Of a stretch of 64,000 nucleotides of DNA, positions 41,457-50,261 are shown piece by piece. This DNA comes from Pseudomonadota bacterium (GTDB taxonomy: Bacteria; Myxococcota_A; UBA9160; JADFDR01). The DNA is taken from assembly GCA_003353845.1 (NCBI GenBank), contig PIVT01000005.1, positions 34,141 through 98,140 on the forward strand, read 5' to 3'. The position numbers and the translations under genes were made by a program. The notes below the pieces were generated by a model. It did not search any database, had not been told where the DNA came from, and was given only the letters and a program-made list of their open reading frames with translations. Numbering within the stretch: position 1 is the first letter of the stretch; each line of letters begins with the position of its first letter.

Positions 41457-44400
41457 TCAGTACTTGGCGAAGCCGTACTTGTATTGGCGACCGAAGAAAA
41501 GGGGCTCGAGTTTACTCACGATGGACTTTTGATCGAGTCCCATTCGGTAGTTGCCTTGGATGGACTGTGAATTGCCTTCGTCACCCACGGCCGCATGATA
41601 TTCCAGACCCAGGGAGCTGTTGGAGTCCCTGGGTTGGAAAGTGATTCCCGCCCCGAATTCGCCCATAATGCGCGAGTCGTCCGTTGTGACTTCGACGGGG
41701 ATGCCGGGCGCACCCTGGAAGCTAGATTCAAGGTCACGTTCGTAGCCTGTGAACACGCCGCGAGCGCGTACCGAGAAATCTGAGGTCCAAATTCCATCGG
41801 TCATGGAATCGGTGATGATGTAGCGGTAGCGCGGTGTGCTCTTGCTGAAGTGAAGGCCAATGCTTCCAGCAGCAACCGAGTTTTTGCGCTCATCCAAGTT
41901 CAGGTTGAGCAGGTAGCCGGTGGCCACCTCCTTCTCTTTGAGTGAGTCTTCCTTTAGGTAGGCGTAATCGATGCCAACGCTGGGTCGAATTTCCCAGCCG
42001 TTTTCACTCAGCATCCCGTAACTGGCTTCAACAAGGACGGTCCCGCCGTTGCTGGTATTGTCGGATTTGTTCAGGTAGTTGGGGACGGTGAAGGCAATCC
42101 GGTGTTTCATGTCGTGCGAGCCGTAGCTATAGGTGGCTGCGGATTTATAACGCCAAGGCCCAACATCCAGCGCCGCAGCCAGTCCGGCGAAGGCGCCGTC
42201 GTAATCAGCACGGCCTTGAGTCGTGTCCAATTCAGCGTCACCTGTCGCGGCGCCGATCCCAAAAGACATGCTGAAGTCATCCGTGAAGCGCTTGGAAACA
42301 CCAGTCATGGCGCCTGTGACGTTGCCCTCAAACTCAAGGGTATCGCTATCCCGTTTTTGATGCTGACCGAACCCGATGAACCAGGGCTCCCAGCGACTCT
42401 CGCCACAAACGGCGCGCGAGGTGAGGCGATTTTCCAGGCTGTGATGAGTGCGCCGCTTGCAATCGAGCGGGCGTTCCAGCAGGCCGCGCGTAAAGAGCAG
42501 GCCCGACGACAAGGCGAGGGAGGTATGGGCATCGTAGGCTTCGGGGCTGAGTTGGTCGTAGGAACTCTGGACGCCCTTCAGGTCTTGCGAATTAATGGCG
42601 ACAAAGATCTTTTCCCAATCGGCTGGCAGGTTGTCGGCGTCGGCTTGAATGACATCGAGTTGGTGGCCGATCTTGCGCTGATTGTGATTGCTTCCAAGGT
42701 CTTCATACAGGTTTCTTGTGACTTCCACTTGTATGAAGTTGTCGTCGTACTGCCCCCCTACGATCTCCGTGATGATCGCGAAGTTGAAGACGGGAGTATC
42801 GGGATGCGTGAATCCTGTGAAGGTACCGTCGAAGCCTGCTGCGCTTTCTAGTACGGTGTAGACGCTGGAGTTGCCAGGTGCCAGAGAGACGGCTTCATCG
42901 TCGACGAAGGTAAGTTTTAACTCCGCTCCATCGACGGTGTCAGGGTCTCCCTGCTCAAGCACAACGGGTGCACCGGAAAAGGAGAACCAGGTGCTGTCGT
43001 CGTCGTCAGCGGCGTCATCCGTGTTACTCAGTGCAGAAATATAGATGCTCTTGTTTCCAAAGGTTGTGCTGCCCTGGACAGCGACCCGGACATTGGGACC
43101 GGCAGCCTGCAAGCTGCCGGTAATGAAATTGAAGTTGGGGATTGAAGTGCCGACATTGCCGGTGTTGCTGAGAACCCAAGTGCCGGCATCGCTAGTCCCA
43201 GTCACTGGGGAATAGCCCACTCTTGTTTCGATGGACTCGCCGAGCCAGACGAAATCCCCATCTCTTCCGACATTGAAATTGTCAAAGTCTCGCCAGGTGC
43301 CACCCCCGTTCACTTCCGAGAGGTCGAATTCACCAGTGCCTCGAAGTTCCAGTGTGTCGTCCCCGCCTCCCCCATCTCCCCCATAGATGACACCGTTAAT
43401 GCCCGTTGGAGTGGTTCCCAAGGAGAACAGGTCGTCGCCGATGCCCAGATCGACGCTGTCGTCAATTCGGGATTGGAAAATCGGGTTCTCGTCCTCGTCG
43501 AGAAGTTCTAGATACTGGTAATAGAATTCGTCGTTGCCAGCTTCCAGGTTTACGTTGCCTGTGATGATGCCGTTGTTGAAGATGGATTCAATTCCGGGAC
43601 TGCCTTGAATGGCGGTGTTATCGGATTCGATGGTCCCGCCATTCGTCACTATGTTTTTATTTACGCCCGAGGGTTCAGCAAAGCTGACGGCGGTGCCGCC
43701 CTGCGTGGTAATTCTTCCCTGGTTATTAAGTTCGTTCCCTCGATCATCCGGGGGATCATCCGAGAGATCATCACCCGCGAAGACAATGCCGTCGCCGTCT
43801 CCCTCTACATCAATGACTCCGGTTTCTTCGGCGGTTGGATCGCCAAACTCATCCAAGCCCGGTTCGTTTAGAATGTAGTTATCGTCTTTCACGCGAATGG
43901 CATCGCCGCCTGCTTCCACGCTGATGATTCCGTTATTTACAATGGTGTTGTGTGACCCTCCGTCGAGGGCAGCGGCTTGATTGCCTGTGACAGCATTCAC
44001 ATTGATTACACCATCGTTTTTGATACCGCCGAATCCTTGCTCGCGCAGAAGGACATTGGTGTCGTCGCCTTCGGTGCCCACGATCTCCGGGGTACCGTTC
44101 CTATCTTCGAAGTGAATACCGATGGCGCCGTCGCCCGTGACCTCAATCAGGCCGGTGGACGAGTTCCGCACCGTGTTGCCGTAGTCAATGGGCAGCAGTT
44201 TGTTCCCATCGTCATCGAGTTCCTCCTGCGGCGGAGGCGGAGCTCCTTCGACGTAAATCCCGTAGCTATCGTCGTCCGAAACATTGATGATGCCGGCTTG
44301 GCCATTGGAGCCGTTTTCGATGTAGTTATTATTGTTGGCCTTGATCCCGTAGCTGTCAGTACCGATGACCTCGATGGTGCCTTGGTTCAGGATGTTTCCG

Positions 44401-45062
44401 CTGGAAGAGTTCTCTGGGTCGAGGACGCCAAACTCATCAACCAGAAAGCCCGTGAAGGTATTATTACTATTGGCTCGAATGCCGGCGCTATTGCTTCCGT
44501 TGACATTGATGGTGCCGCTGTTGGTGATGTCGTTTCTGTCATTGGCTTTAATGCCAGCATTGATGTCGGTAACGCCGTCGCCATTCACGTTGATCACGCC
44601 GTCAACGTAGATGTCATCGTCCGGATCGTCGAGGTCGCCTTCGTCTACAAGCTCCGTGCTGTTGTGGACAACGCTGTGATCACCCACCTGGATGCCGTTT
44701 TGATCATCTGCATCGGCTTGGATGGTTCCCAGATTGGTCAGACTGCTGCTGGCGTCGATATCATTGAGTTCCATCACGGGGTCGATGGTCCCGATGGGGA
44801 CGATATTGGTGAGGGTGACACCTTCTTCTACCGAGACCGTGAGGCCGTCGTTACCACCATGGGACCAACCGTCAGTGCGGTCTTCGTCACAGTTGATGTT
44901 CTGGCCGTCCGACGTGGCATCATCGCAAGCGGCTCGGGCCGTCGTGGAGAGCGTGGGCAAAAGCGAGAGAGCCAGCAAGAGTGGCAGTAAAAGAGGTAGA
45001 GAGAGGGGCAGGGCCGCGGTCCAGCGGAAAGCCCGGAGGCCGTTCAAAATCGGGGTGTGCAT
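41457..45062 (-). CDS. Autotransporter with beta-solenoid passenger and C-terminal beta-barrel
   Basis: 1201 residues from the ATG at 45062, giving a long signal peptide (L-L-L-P-L-L-L-A-L-S-L-L ... A-R-A). The passenger holds many imperfect repeats of ~20-25 residues of the form N-x-G-T-I-N-V-x-G-x-x-S-x-G-I, as in pentameric or beta-helix adhesins; Asn, Asp and Gly are very abundant. The last ~270 residues are the translocator barrel, starting near L-S-P-E-A-Y-D-A-H-T-S-L and ending with an aromatic residue (G-F-A-K-Y) for BAM recognition. The linker has two cysteines (L-D-C-K-R-R and A-V-C-G-E-S). Type Va secretion; adhesion is inferred. Antisense frames over it are shadows. Confidence 0.85.
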   Translation of the reverse strand: MHTPILNGLRAFRWTAALPLSLPLLLPLLLALSLLPTLSTTARAACDDATSDGQNINCDEDRTDGWSHGGNDGLTVSVEEGVTLTNIVPIGTIDPVMELNDIDASSSLTNLGTIQADADDQNGIQVGDHSVVHNSTELVDEGDLDDPDDDIYVDGVINVNGDGVTDINAGIKANDRNDITNSGTINVNGSNSAGIRANSNNTFTGFLVDEFGVLDPENSSSGNILNQGTIEVIGTDSYGIKANNNNYIENGSNGQAGIINVSDDDSYGIYVEGAPPPPQEELDDDGNKLLPIDYGNTVRNSSTGLIEVTGDGAIGIHFEDRNGTPEIVGTEGDDTNVLLREQGFGGIKNDGVINVNAVTGNQAAALDGGSHNTIVNNGIISVEAGGDAIRVKDDNYILNEPGLDEFGDPTAEETGVIDVEGDGDGIVFAGDDLSDDPPDDRGNELNNQGRITTQGGTAVSFAEPSGVNKNIVTNGGTIESDNTAIQGSPGIESIFNNGIITGNVNLEAGNDEFYYQYLELLDEDENPIFQSRIDDSVDLGIGDDLFSLGTTPTGINGVIYGGDGGGGDDTLELRGTGEFDLSEVNGGGTWRDFDNFNVGRDGDFVWLGESIETRVGYSPVTGTSDAGTWVLSNTGNVGTSIPNFNFITGSLQAAGPNVRVAVQGSTTFGNKSIYISALSNTDDAADDDDSTWFSFSGAPVVLEQGDPDTVDGAELKLTFVDDEAVSLAPGNSSVYTVLESAAGFDGTFTGFTHPDTPVFNFAIITEIVGGQYDDNFIQVEVTRNLYEDLGSNHNQRKIGHQLDVIQADADNLPADWEKIFVAINSQDLKGVQSSYDQLSPEAYDAHTSLALSSGLLFTRGLLERPLDCKRRTHHSLENRLTSRAVCGESRWEPWFIGFGQHQKRDSDTLEFEGNVTGAMTGVSKRFTDDFSMSFGIGAATGDAELDTTQGRADYDGAFAGLAAALDVGPWRYKSAATYSYGSHDMKHRIAFTVPNYLNKSDNTSNGGTVLVEASYGMLSENGWEIRPSVGIDYAYLKEDSLKEKEVATGYLLNLNLDERKNSVAAGSIGLHFSKSTPRYRYIITDSMTDGIWTSDFSVRARGVFTGYERDLESSFQGAPGIPVEVTTDDSRIMGEFGAGITFQPRDSNSSLGLEYHAAVGDEGNSQSIQGNYRMGLDQKSIVSKLEPLFFGRQYKYGFAKY

Positions 45063-45194
45063 GTGTTTTGCATGTCTCCTGGTGATTCTTATAGTGATTC
45101 TCACGGGTTGCCCAATGGCCACTGATCTTACTGGATCTAGACGCAAAGCGACATTCCGCTATTCATCCAGCGTGGCAAAAAGAGTTCCGGGCTG

Positions 45195-45227
45195 AGCAAG
45201 GGCCGGGCAAGAGCCGAGCAAGGGCCG
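45195..45227 (+). repeat. Tandem 11-base repeat (three units)
   Basis: AGCAAGGGCCG (45195-45205), GGCAAGAGCCG (45206-45216) and AGCAAGGGCCG (45217-45227). It lies in the intergenic region between the divergent autotransporter and epimerase genes. Confidence 0.8.
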
Positions 45228-45294
45228 AACAAACGGGGAGGTTGCGGAAAGTGGAGACTGTTTTGGGATCGAAATCGGGCTGCGAGGTCTCGCG

Positions 45295-46254
45295 ATGAAG
45301 GTTCTGGTCACGGGCGCTTTTGAGGGTCGGGCCGGCTTCGGGGAAGCCCTGGTGAATGAATTGCTCCAGCTGGGATTCCAGGTAGGCACGCTCAATCGAG
45401 AGGATCCGGAGGCCAGGCAGCGGGCCACTCCCTGGAACGGGTTGATCGGGCAGGTCTGGACGCGGAGCTGGAATTCGGGAGCCATGGACCACGCGCTGCG
45501 CCATGTCGATGTGGTGATTCACTGCAGCGAGATGGGCCCCTCGCTCAGTGAAAGCGCGCCCCAGGAAGCCAAGACTCGAAATGTCGAAGCCACGCGGGAA
45601 TTGATCGCGGCTTGTTTGCGTCGGCCAGAACCCACGCGTTGGATCTTGGTGTCCAGTATCGCAGTGTCCGGTTGCTCCCAGGAATACCCCGCTCCGCGCC
45701 GTGCTTCGGATCCAGTGGCTCCCGTCAGCCATTACGCCAATCAGCGATTGGAATGCGAACAGATGCTGGTGGATTCGGGCATCGACTGCTGTGTGTTGCG
45801 GCTTGCCCCCATGCAGCCCCCAGGGCTGGAGCTGCGCGACGTGGACTCGTTGCGGCGCTTCTTTGCGCACAGCCTGGAAAACCGCATTGAACTGGTGCAC
45901 CCCAAGGATGCCGCCTTTGCCGTGGTGCATGCCTTGGAGAACGAGCAGGTTTGGGGGAATACCCTGCTCATCGGAGGGGGTCGCTCTTGTCAGGTGCGGT
46001 CGCGCGATGTCAACCGCGCTCTTTTGCGCGCCCTGGGCTTGGTGGAGTTTTCTGAATCCTCTTTCGGCAAAGAGGAAGATGAAAACGATTGGCTGGATAC
46101 CGAGGAAAGCCAACGCTTGTTGCAGTACCAACAACGCAGTGCAGATGAACTCTTTGCAGAGTGGGAAGAGCAAGCGAGCCAACGGCGAGCCCGGATCAAG
46201 TGGATCCGCCCCCTCTACCTGAGTTTGATGCTTCGTCATTCGAGGACGAAGTAG
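45295..46254 (+). CDS. NAD-dependent epimerase/dehydratase-like protein with unusual motifs
   Basis: 319 residues. The N-terminus M-K-V-L-V-T-G-A-F-E-G-R-A-G-F-G is an extended-SDR fold start with a changed glycine spacing. V-V-I-H-C-S and L-V-S-S-I-A-V follow. The catalytic Tyr is in H-Y-A-N-Q-R, where the usual Lys four residues on is Arg. The last ~90 residues are acidic then basic (S-F-G-K-E-E-D-E-N-D-W). It may be a non-catalytic or altered relative. The stop is immediately followed by the greB start codon, suggesting coupling. Confidence 0.72.
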   Translation: MKVLVTGAFEGRAGFGEALVNELLQLGFQVGTLNREDPEARQRATPWNGLIGQVWTRSWNSGAMDHALRHVDVVIHCSEMGPSLSESAPQEAKTRNVEATRELIAACLRRPEPTRWILVSSIAVSGCSQEYPAPRRASDPVAPVSHYANQRLECEQMLVDSGIDCCVLRLAPMQPPGLELRDVDSLRRFFAHSLENRIELVHPKDAAFAVVHALENEQVWGNTLLIGGGRSCQVRSRDVNRALLRALGLVEFSESSFGKEEDENDWLDTEESQRLLQYQQRSADELFAEWEEQASQRRARIKWIRPLYLSLMLRHSRTK

Positions 46255-46779
46255 ATGTCCCGTCGCAAGACCCCGCGTCCTCCCCAATCGCCCTACATCA
46301 CACCCGAAGGCTTTCGTGCCTTGTCGGAAGAGATGGATCACTTGTGGAATGTCGAGCGGCCCAAGGTCACCGAAGCGGTCACGGTGGCAGCGGCCCAAGG
46401 GGATCGCTCGGAAAATGCGGATTACCAATACGGCAAGCGCCGTCTGCGGGAGATTGATAGTCGCGTCGAGTTCTTGGACAAGCGCTTGAAGGCGCTCAAG
46501 GTGGTGGACGTGGCGGCGGAGCGCATGGCTGAGGCCAAGGTGTTTTTTGGTGCTTGGGTGAAGCTGGAAGACGGCGAGGGGAACCCACTGGTTTATCGCA
46601 TCGTGGGCCCGGATGAGTTTGATGCCGCGGCTGGCTTGATCAGTATGGATTCGCCGGTGGGCCGAGCCCTCATGCACAAAGAAGAAGGCGATGAGGTGTT
46701 GGTGCAGCGCCCGCGCGGCGACATCGAGTACACAATCCTGGAGGTAGCCTTCGAACCCTTTGAGGATGGAGTGGGCTAG
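46255..46779 (+). CDS. greB: Transcription elongation factor GreB
   Basis: 174 residues. The N-terminal coiled coil carries the acidic tip, D-R-S-E-N-A-D-Y-Q-Y-G-K-R-R-L, with the Asp and Glu that place Mg2+ in the RNA polymerase active site. The following D-S-R-V-E-F-L-D-K-R and C-terminal FKBP-like domain are typical of GreB rather than GreA. It stimulates RNA cleavage in backtracked complexes. The ATG directly follows the preceding stop. A convergent EEP gene begins four bases after the end. Confidence 0.93.
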   Translation: MSRRKTPRPPQSPYITPEGFRALSEEMDHLWNVERPKVTEAVTVAAAQGDRSENADYQYGKRRLREIDSRVEFLDKRLKALKVVDVAAERMAEAKVFFGAWVKLEDGEGNPLVYRIVGPDEFDAAAGLISMDSPVGRALMHKEEGDEVLVQRPRGDIEYTILEVAFEPFEDGVG

Positions 46780-46783
46780 GAGT

Positions 46784-47641
46784 TCAGCGGGTGCGACGTT
46801 CCACGATGTCGAATTGCCCGAGCTGAACCGTGGCCAGTAAAGGCAGGTGGTCAGATCCCTTGCGCGACGCTGGCGTATCGTGTGGACGCATTTGTTTTAT
46901 CCCCACGCCACGCGAGTAGATCCGATCCAAGGAAAGCACGGGCAGTGGGGAAGGGAAGGTCGAGGGCCAGTTCTGATTGTGATGGCGCGTGGTAAAGGTG
47001 TCATTGAGGCGCTTGGTGGCGCGGCATTTTCGCCAGGCATTCATATCGCCCAAGAGCAGTGCGGGGCCTTGTAGCTCTGGATGGTCCAGGATGGAGTGGA
47101 CCTGGCGCTCGCGCGTTCGATCAATGAGCGCCAGGTGGGTGGCCACGACGGTGAGGTCACGCGTGGTGCCGTGAAACTGTGCCGCAATGGCCGAGCGGCG
47201 TTCGAAAACACCGAAATTCAAGTCCAGGGTAAACACAGCTTTCATGGGTCGACGAGAAAGTACGGCATTGCCCAGTTCGCCGCGCCGATGGGCACGCGTG
47301 ACCGCAAAGGCGACATGTAAATTGAGGGCGTCGGAAATATGCTCTAGCGGGTCTTCTCGATTGAAAGGACGAAGCACTTCTTGCAGGGCGATGATGTCGC
47401 TGTCCAACTCTTCGATGACCCGGAAGGCCAACTCGGGATCCCATTTTTGTCCGCCGCGCACCCCGGCCCAACGGTGCACGTTGTAAGTGGCGACTTCCAA
47501 GTTCCCATGGGTTTGGCCAATGTGTGGGGGTTGGGCGGGCACCCGCAATGGGGCCAGATAAGGCACGCGCTCCTCAATCTGTGCCCGGCGTTTCGCGTGA
47601 GAATCCCTACGTGCTTTTGCGGCCCTGATGGCTTTTCTCAT
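46784..47641 (-). CDS. EEP-family (endonuclease/exonuclease/phosphatase) protein
   Basis: 285 residues from the ATG at 47641; the longer reading frame runs through the neighbouring gene. Motifs in order: Y-N-V-H-R-W, A-L-Q-E-V-L, T-H-L-A-L-I, G-D-M-N-A-W, and S-D-H-L-P-L-L-A. The N-terminus is basic (R-K-A-I-R-A-A-K-A-R-R) and there is no signal peptide, so it is cytoplasmic, unlike the EEP lipoprotein at 4004. It lies near tRNA-processing genes. It could act on nucleic acid or on phosphate esters. Confidence 0.82.
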   Translation of the reverse strand: MRKAIRAAKARRDSHAKRRAQIEERVPYLAPLRVPAQPPHIGQTHGNLEVATYNVHRWAGVRGGQKWDPELAFRVIEELDSDIIALQEVLRPFNREDPLEHISDALNLHVAFAVTRAHRRGELGNAVLSRRPMKAVFTLDLNFGVFERRSAIAAQFHGTTRDLTVVATHLALIDRTRERQVHSILDHPELQGPALLLGDMNAWRKCRATKRLNDTFTTRHHNQNWPSTFPSPLPVLSLDRIYSRGVGIKQMRPHDTPASRKGSDHLPLLATVQLGQFDIVERRTR

Positions 47642-47759
47642 AACAGGTGGAAGGATGGCACGGTGCGCTCTCGGGCGCCAACGCAGGGTCGTGGAGGAGG
47701 GCGGGGAGAGTCGGGTCCTAATTCGCTTCCAGGGTACCCATGGCGTACTCTTTGCGAAT

Positions 47760-49211
47760 ATGGATCGAAGCTTTTGTCTCAACATCGAAGATCTGCCCTT
47801 GCGCCAGGCCATGGAGCAGGTGTGTGACTTGGTCCATCGCGAAGGCGGGCGGGCCCTCTTGGTGGGGGGCAGTGTGCGTGATGCCGCCTTGGGGTGCAGT
47901 CCGGTGGACTTGGATATCGAGGTCTACGGCATTCAGCCGGATCGCTTGATCGCCTTGTTGGAGCAGCGCTTTTCGCTGGATCTGGTGGGGCGCGCCTTCG
48001 GTGTCATCAAGCTGCGCGGGTTGGAGATCGACGTCAGCCTGCCGCGCAGTGAATCCAAGGCGGGCCTCGGCCATCGCGGGTTCAACGTCTTGTCGGATCC
48101 CTTTATGACCGTCCAGGACGCGGCCAAGCGGCGCGATTTTACGCTCAATGCCATCGCCTATGACCCGCTTCAATCTGAGCTGATTGACCCCTATAACGGG
48201 TTGAGAGACCTGGAAGCGGGGCTGCTTCGGCACACCTCGGAAAAATTCAGTGAGGATCCGCTGCGCGTATTGCGCGCCATGCAGTTTGTGGCCCGTTTTG
48301 AGTTTGACGTGGCCGCCGAGACCGTTGCGCTGTGTCGTGACATTGAGCCCGAGGGCTTGCCCAAGGAACGAATTTTTGGCGAATGGCGGAAGCTGCTGGA
48401 ATCTGGAAAGAAGCCCTCCCGCGGCTTGGCCTTTCTGCTCGACTGCGGCTGGCTACAGTACTTTCCCGAACTGGAGACCTTGGTGGGCTGTGCCCAGGAC
48501 ACCAAGTGGCACCCCGAAGGCGACGTCTGGGTCCACACCTTGCACGCGCTGGATGTTGTTGCCGACGAACGCATAGGCGATGCGCGCGAAGATTTGATTG
48601 TCGGGCTGGCAGTGCTTTGCCATGACTTGGGGAAGCCCTTGGTCTCTGAAAGGTCTCGGGGGTCGGTGGATGTGGGAAGGATTCGTGCCATTGGCCACGA
48701 GCGAGCGGGAGAGGCGCCCTGTCGGTCCTTCCTGGAACGCATGACGGAAGAAAAAGAAATTTTTGAGCAGGTGCTGCCCTTGGTGGGTTCTCACCTGGCT
48801 CCGCGCCAGCTGCACCAGGTGAAGGCCAGTGATGCCGCCGTTCGTCGCCTGGCGTCCAAGGTGAAGCGCATTGATCGCCTGGTGCGCGTCGCCCGCGCGG
48901 ATCAGTTCGGCCGACCGCCCTTGCCAAAGGATGAATTCCCACCCGGCGAATGGTTGCTCGAACGCGCACAGGCCTTGGAAGTGGCGGACCAGGCTCCAAG
49001 CCCCATTGTGTTGGGCCGACACTTGATGGAGTTGGGATTGGAACCGGGCCCGACCTTCGGGCCCGTGTTGGCGGCTTGCTATGAGGCGCAACTCGATGGC
49101 AAGTTTTTTTCCATCGAAGAGGGAATGCTTTTAGCTGAGCGCATCATCGCCCAACGCAAGGCGCAGGCTGAAGCCCGGCACCCGACCGATGAAGTCGACT
49201 CAAGGGATTGA
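47760..49211 (+). CDS. tRNA nucleotidyltransferase/poly(A) polymerase-family protein with HD domain
   Basis: 483 residues from the ATG at 47760. Class II nucleotidyltransferase motifs: L-V-G-G-S-V-R-D-A-A-L, then the metal-binding P-V-D-L-D-I-E. R-R-D-F-T-L-N-A-I-A-Y and D-P-L-R-V-L-R-A-M-Q-F-V-A-R-F follow. The C-terminal half contains an HD-type phosphohydrolase motif (V-W-V-H-T-L-H-A-L-D and C-H-D-L-G-K-P), as in multifunctional CCA enzymes. It may add CCA or poly(A) tails to RNA; family motifs do not separate the two. It is the first gene of a run with dus and trmO. Confidence 0.85.
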   Translation: MDRSFCLNIEDLPLRQAMEQVCDLVHREGGRALLVGGSVRDAALGCSPVDLDIEVYGIQPDRLIALLEQRFSLDLVGRAFGVIKLRGLEIDVSLPRSESKAGLGHRGFNVLSDPFMTVQDAAKRRDFTLNAIAYDPLQSELIDPYNGLRDLEAGLLRHTSEKFSEDPLRVLRAMQFVARFEFDVAAETVALCRDIEPEGLPKERIFGEWRKLLESGKKPSRGLAFLLDCGWLQYFPELETLVGCAQDTKWHPEGDVWVHTLHALDVVADERIGDAREDLIVGLAVLCHDLGKPLVSERSRGSVDVGRIRAIGHERAGEAPCRSFLERMTEEKEIFEQVLPLVGSHLAPRQLHQVKASDAAVRRLASKVKRIDRLVRVARADQFGRPPLPKDEFPPGEWLLERAQALEVADQAPSPIVLGRHLMELGLEPGPTFGPVLAACYEAQLDGKFFSIEEGMLLAERIIAQRKAQAEARHPTDEVDSRD

Positions 49212-49220
49212 GACGTAAAA

Positions 49221-50261
49221 ATGTTTTCTGAAAAGCGCATTCTAGAAATTGGCGAGCTTCGTCTGGAAAATGCCTTGGTCCTCGCTCCCATGGAGGGCTA
49301 CAGCGATCTGCCTTTTCGCGTTCTGTGTCGGCGCTTGGGCTCCAGTTTGGGCATCACCGAGTTCACCAATTGTCACGCCTTGGCCACGGGCGGTGAAGGC
49401 AGTTTGCGCAAGGTCGCCATTGTCGACGAAGAGGGACCCGTCGCTTGCCAGATTTATGGCAATGAGCCGCAGCGCATGGGGCAAGCGGCGCGCGTGGTCG
49501 AAGAGTCCAATCCCGATTTCATCGATTTGAATTTCGGTTGTCCCGCGCGCAAGATTCGTTCGGTGGGCTGTGGTTCGCAGCTGATGCGGGATCCCGACCT
49601 GGTCGTCGCCATCGTGCGCGAAGTGATCGCTCAGGTGGCCAAGCCCGTCAGCTGTAAAATGCGCTTGGGTTGGGATGAGGACAGTATCAATGTGGTGGAG
49701 ATTTGCCTGCGCTTGCAAGATCTCGGCGTAAAGGCCGTGACGATTCACGGCCGAACGCGTTGTCAGAAATATTTAGGGCAGGCGGATTGGGATTGGATCG
49801 CTCGTGTGAAAGAAGCCTTGGAGATTCCCGTCATCGGCAATGGGGATGTCTGCAGTGGGGAAGATGCCCAGCGCATGTTTGAGCACACGGGAGTGGACGC
49901 CGTCATGATCGGTCGGGCGACTTTCCGTAAACCCTGGATCTTCCGAGAGGCGCGCGCCTTTCTAGACAAGGGGGAGTCTTTGCCCAGCCCCTCGCTGCTG
50001 GAGCGCATGGATTTATTGTTGGAGCACCTGGCTCTTTCGGTGCAGTACAAGGGTCCGGTGAAGGGATTGCGGGACATGCGAAAATTCTATCCCACCTACT
50101 TGGGCGACCTCACTGACTTCCCTGCGTTGCGCAGAGAACTGGTGTGTGTGGATGAGTGGTCGGCACTGCAGGACACCCTTCTTGGCCTGCGCGAGAACGC
50201 AACCCAGAACGCAACCCAGAACGCAACCCATGTGGCCAACTCCATGGGCGGTCACTCATGA
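49221..50261 (+). CDS. tRNA-dihydrouridine synthase (DusB-like)
   Basis: 346 residues, nine bases after the previous stop. Flavin barrel: L-A-P-M-E-G-Y-S-D-L-P-F-R, catalytic Cys in L-N-F-G-C-P-A-R-K, H-G-R-T-R-C-Q-K-Y, and G-N-G-D-V. Then the I-G-R-A-T-F-R-K-P-W phosphate segment. The enzyme reduces uridines in tRNA with NADPH and FMN. The C-terminal tail holds an N-A-T-Q repeat encoded by a 12-base tandem repeat (50194-50229). Its stop overlaps the trmO start (ATGA). Confidence 0.88.
   Translation: MFSEKRILEIGELRLENALVLAPMEGYSDLPFRVLCRRLGSSLGITEFTNCHALATGGEGSLRKVAIVDEEGPVACQIYGNEPQRMGQAARVVEESNPDFIDLNFGCPARKIRSVGCGSQLMRDPDLVVAIVREVIAQVAKPVSCKMRLGWDEDSINVVEICLRLQDLGVKAVTIHGRTRCQKYLGQADWDWIARVKEALEIPVIGNGDVCSGEDAQRMFEHTGVDAVMIGRATFRKPWIFREARAFLDKGESLPSPSLLERMDLLLEHLALSVQYKGPVKGLRDMRKFYPTYLGDLTDFPALRRELVCVDEWSALQDTLLGLRENATQNATQNATHVANSMGGHS
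50194..50229 (+). repeat. Tandem 12-base repeat in the dus gene
   Basis: Three exact copies of AGAACGCAACCC, coding for repeated Asn-Ala-Thr-Gln. The unit is a multiple of three, so length changes would keep the frame. Confidence 0.92.

Noticed and set aside
42102..42851. Plus-strand open frame of 249 codons
   Set aside because: Shadow of the autotransporter barrel and linker region.
43977..44990. Plus-strand open frame of 337 codons
   Set aside because: It is antisense to the autotransporter passenger. Asn/Asp/Gly-rich repeats read backwards give Val/Ile/Asp-rich open frames; no ribosome site or family motif.
45163..46677. Minus-strand open frame of 504 codons
   Set aside because: Shadow of the epimerase and greB genes; the plus-strand genes have family motifs and this has none.
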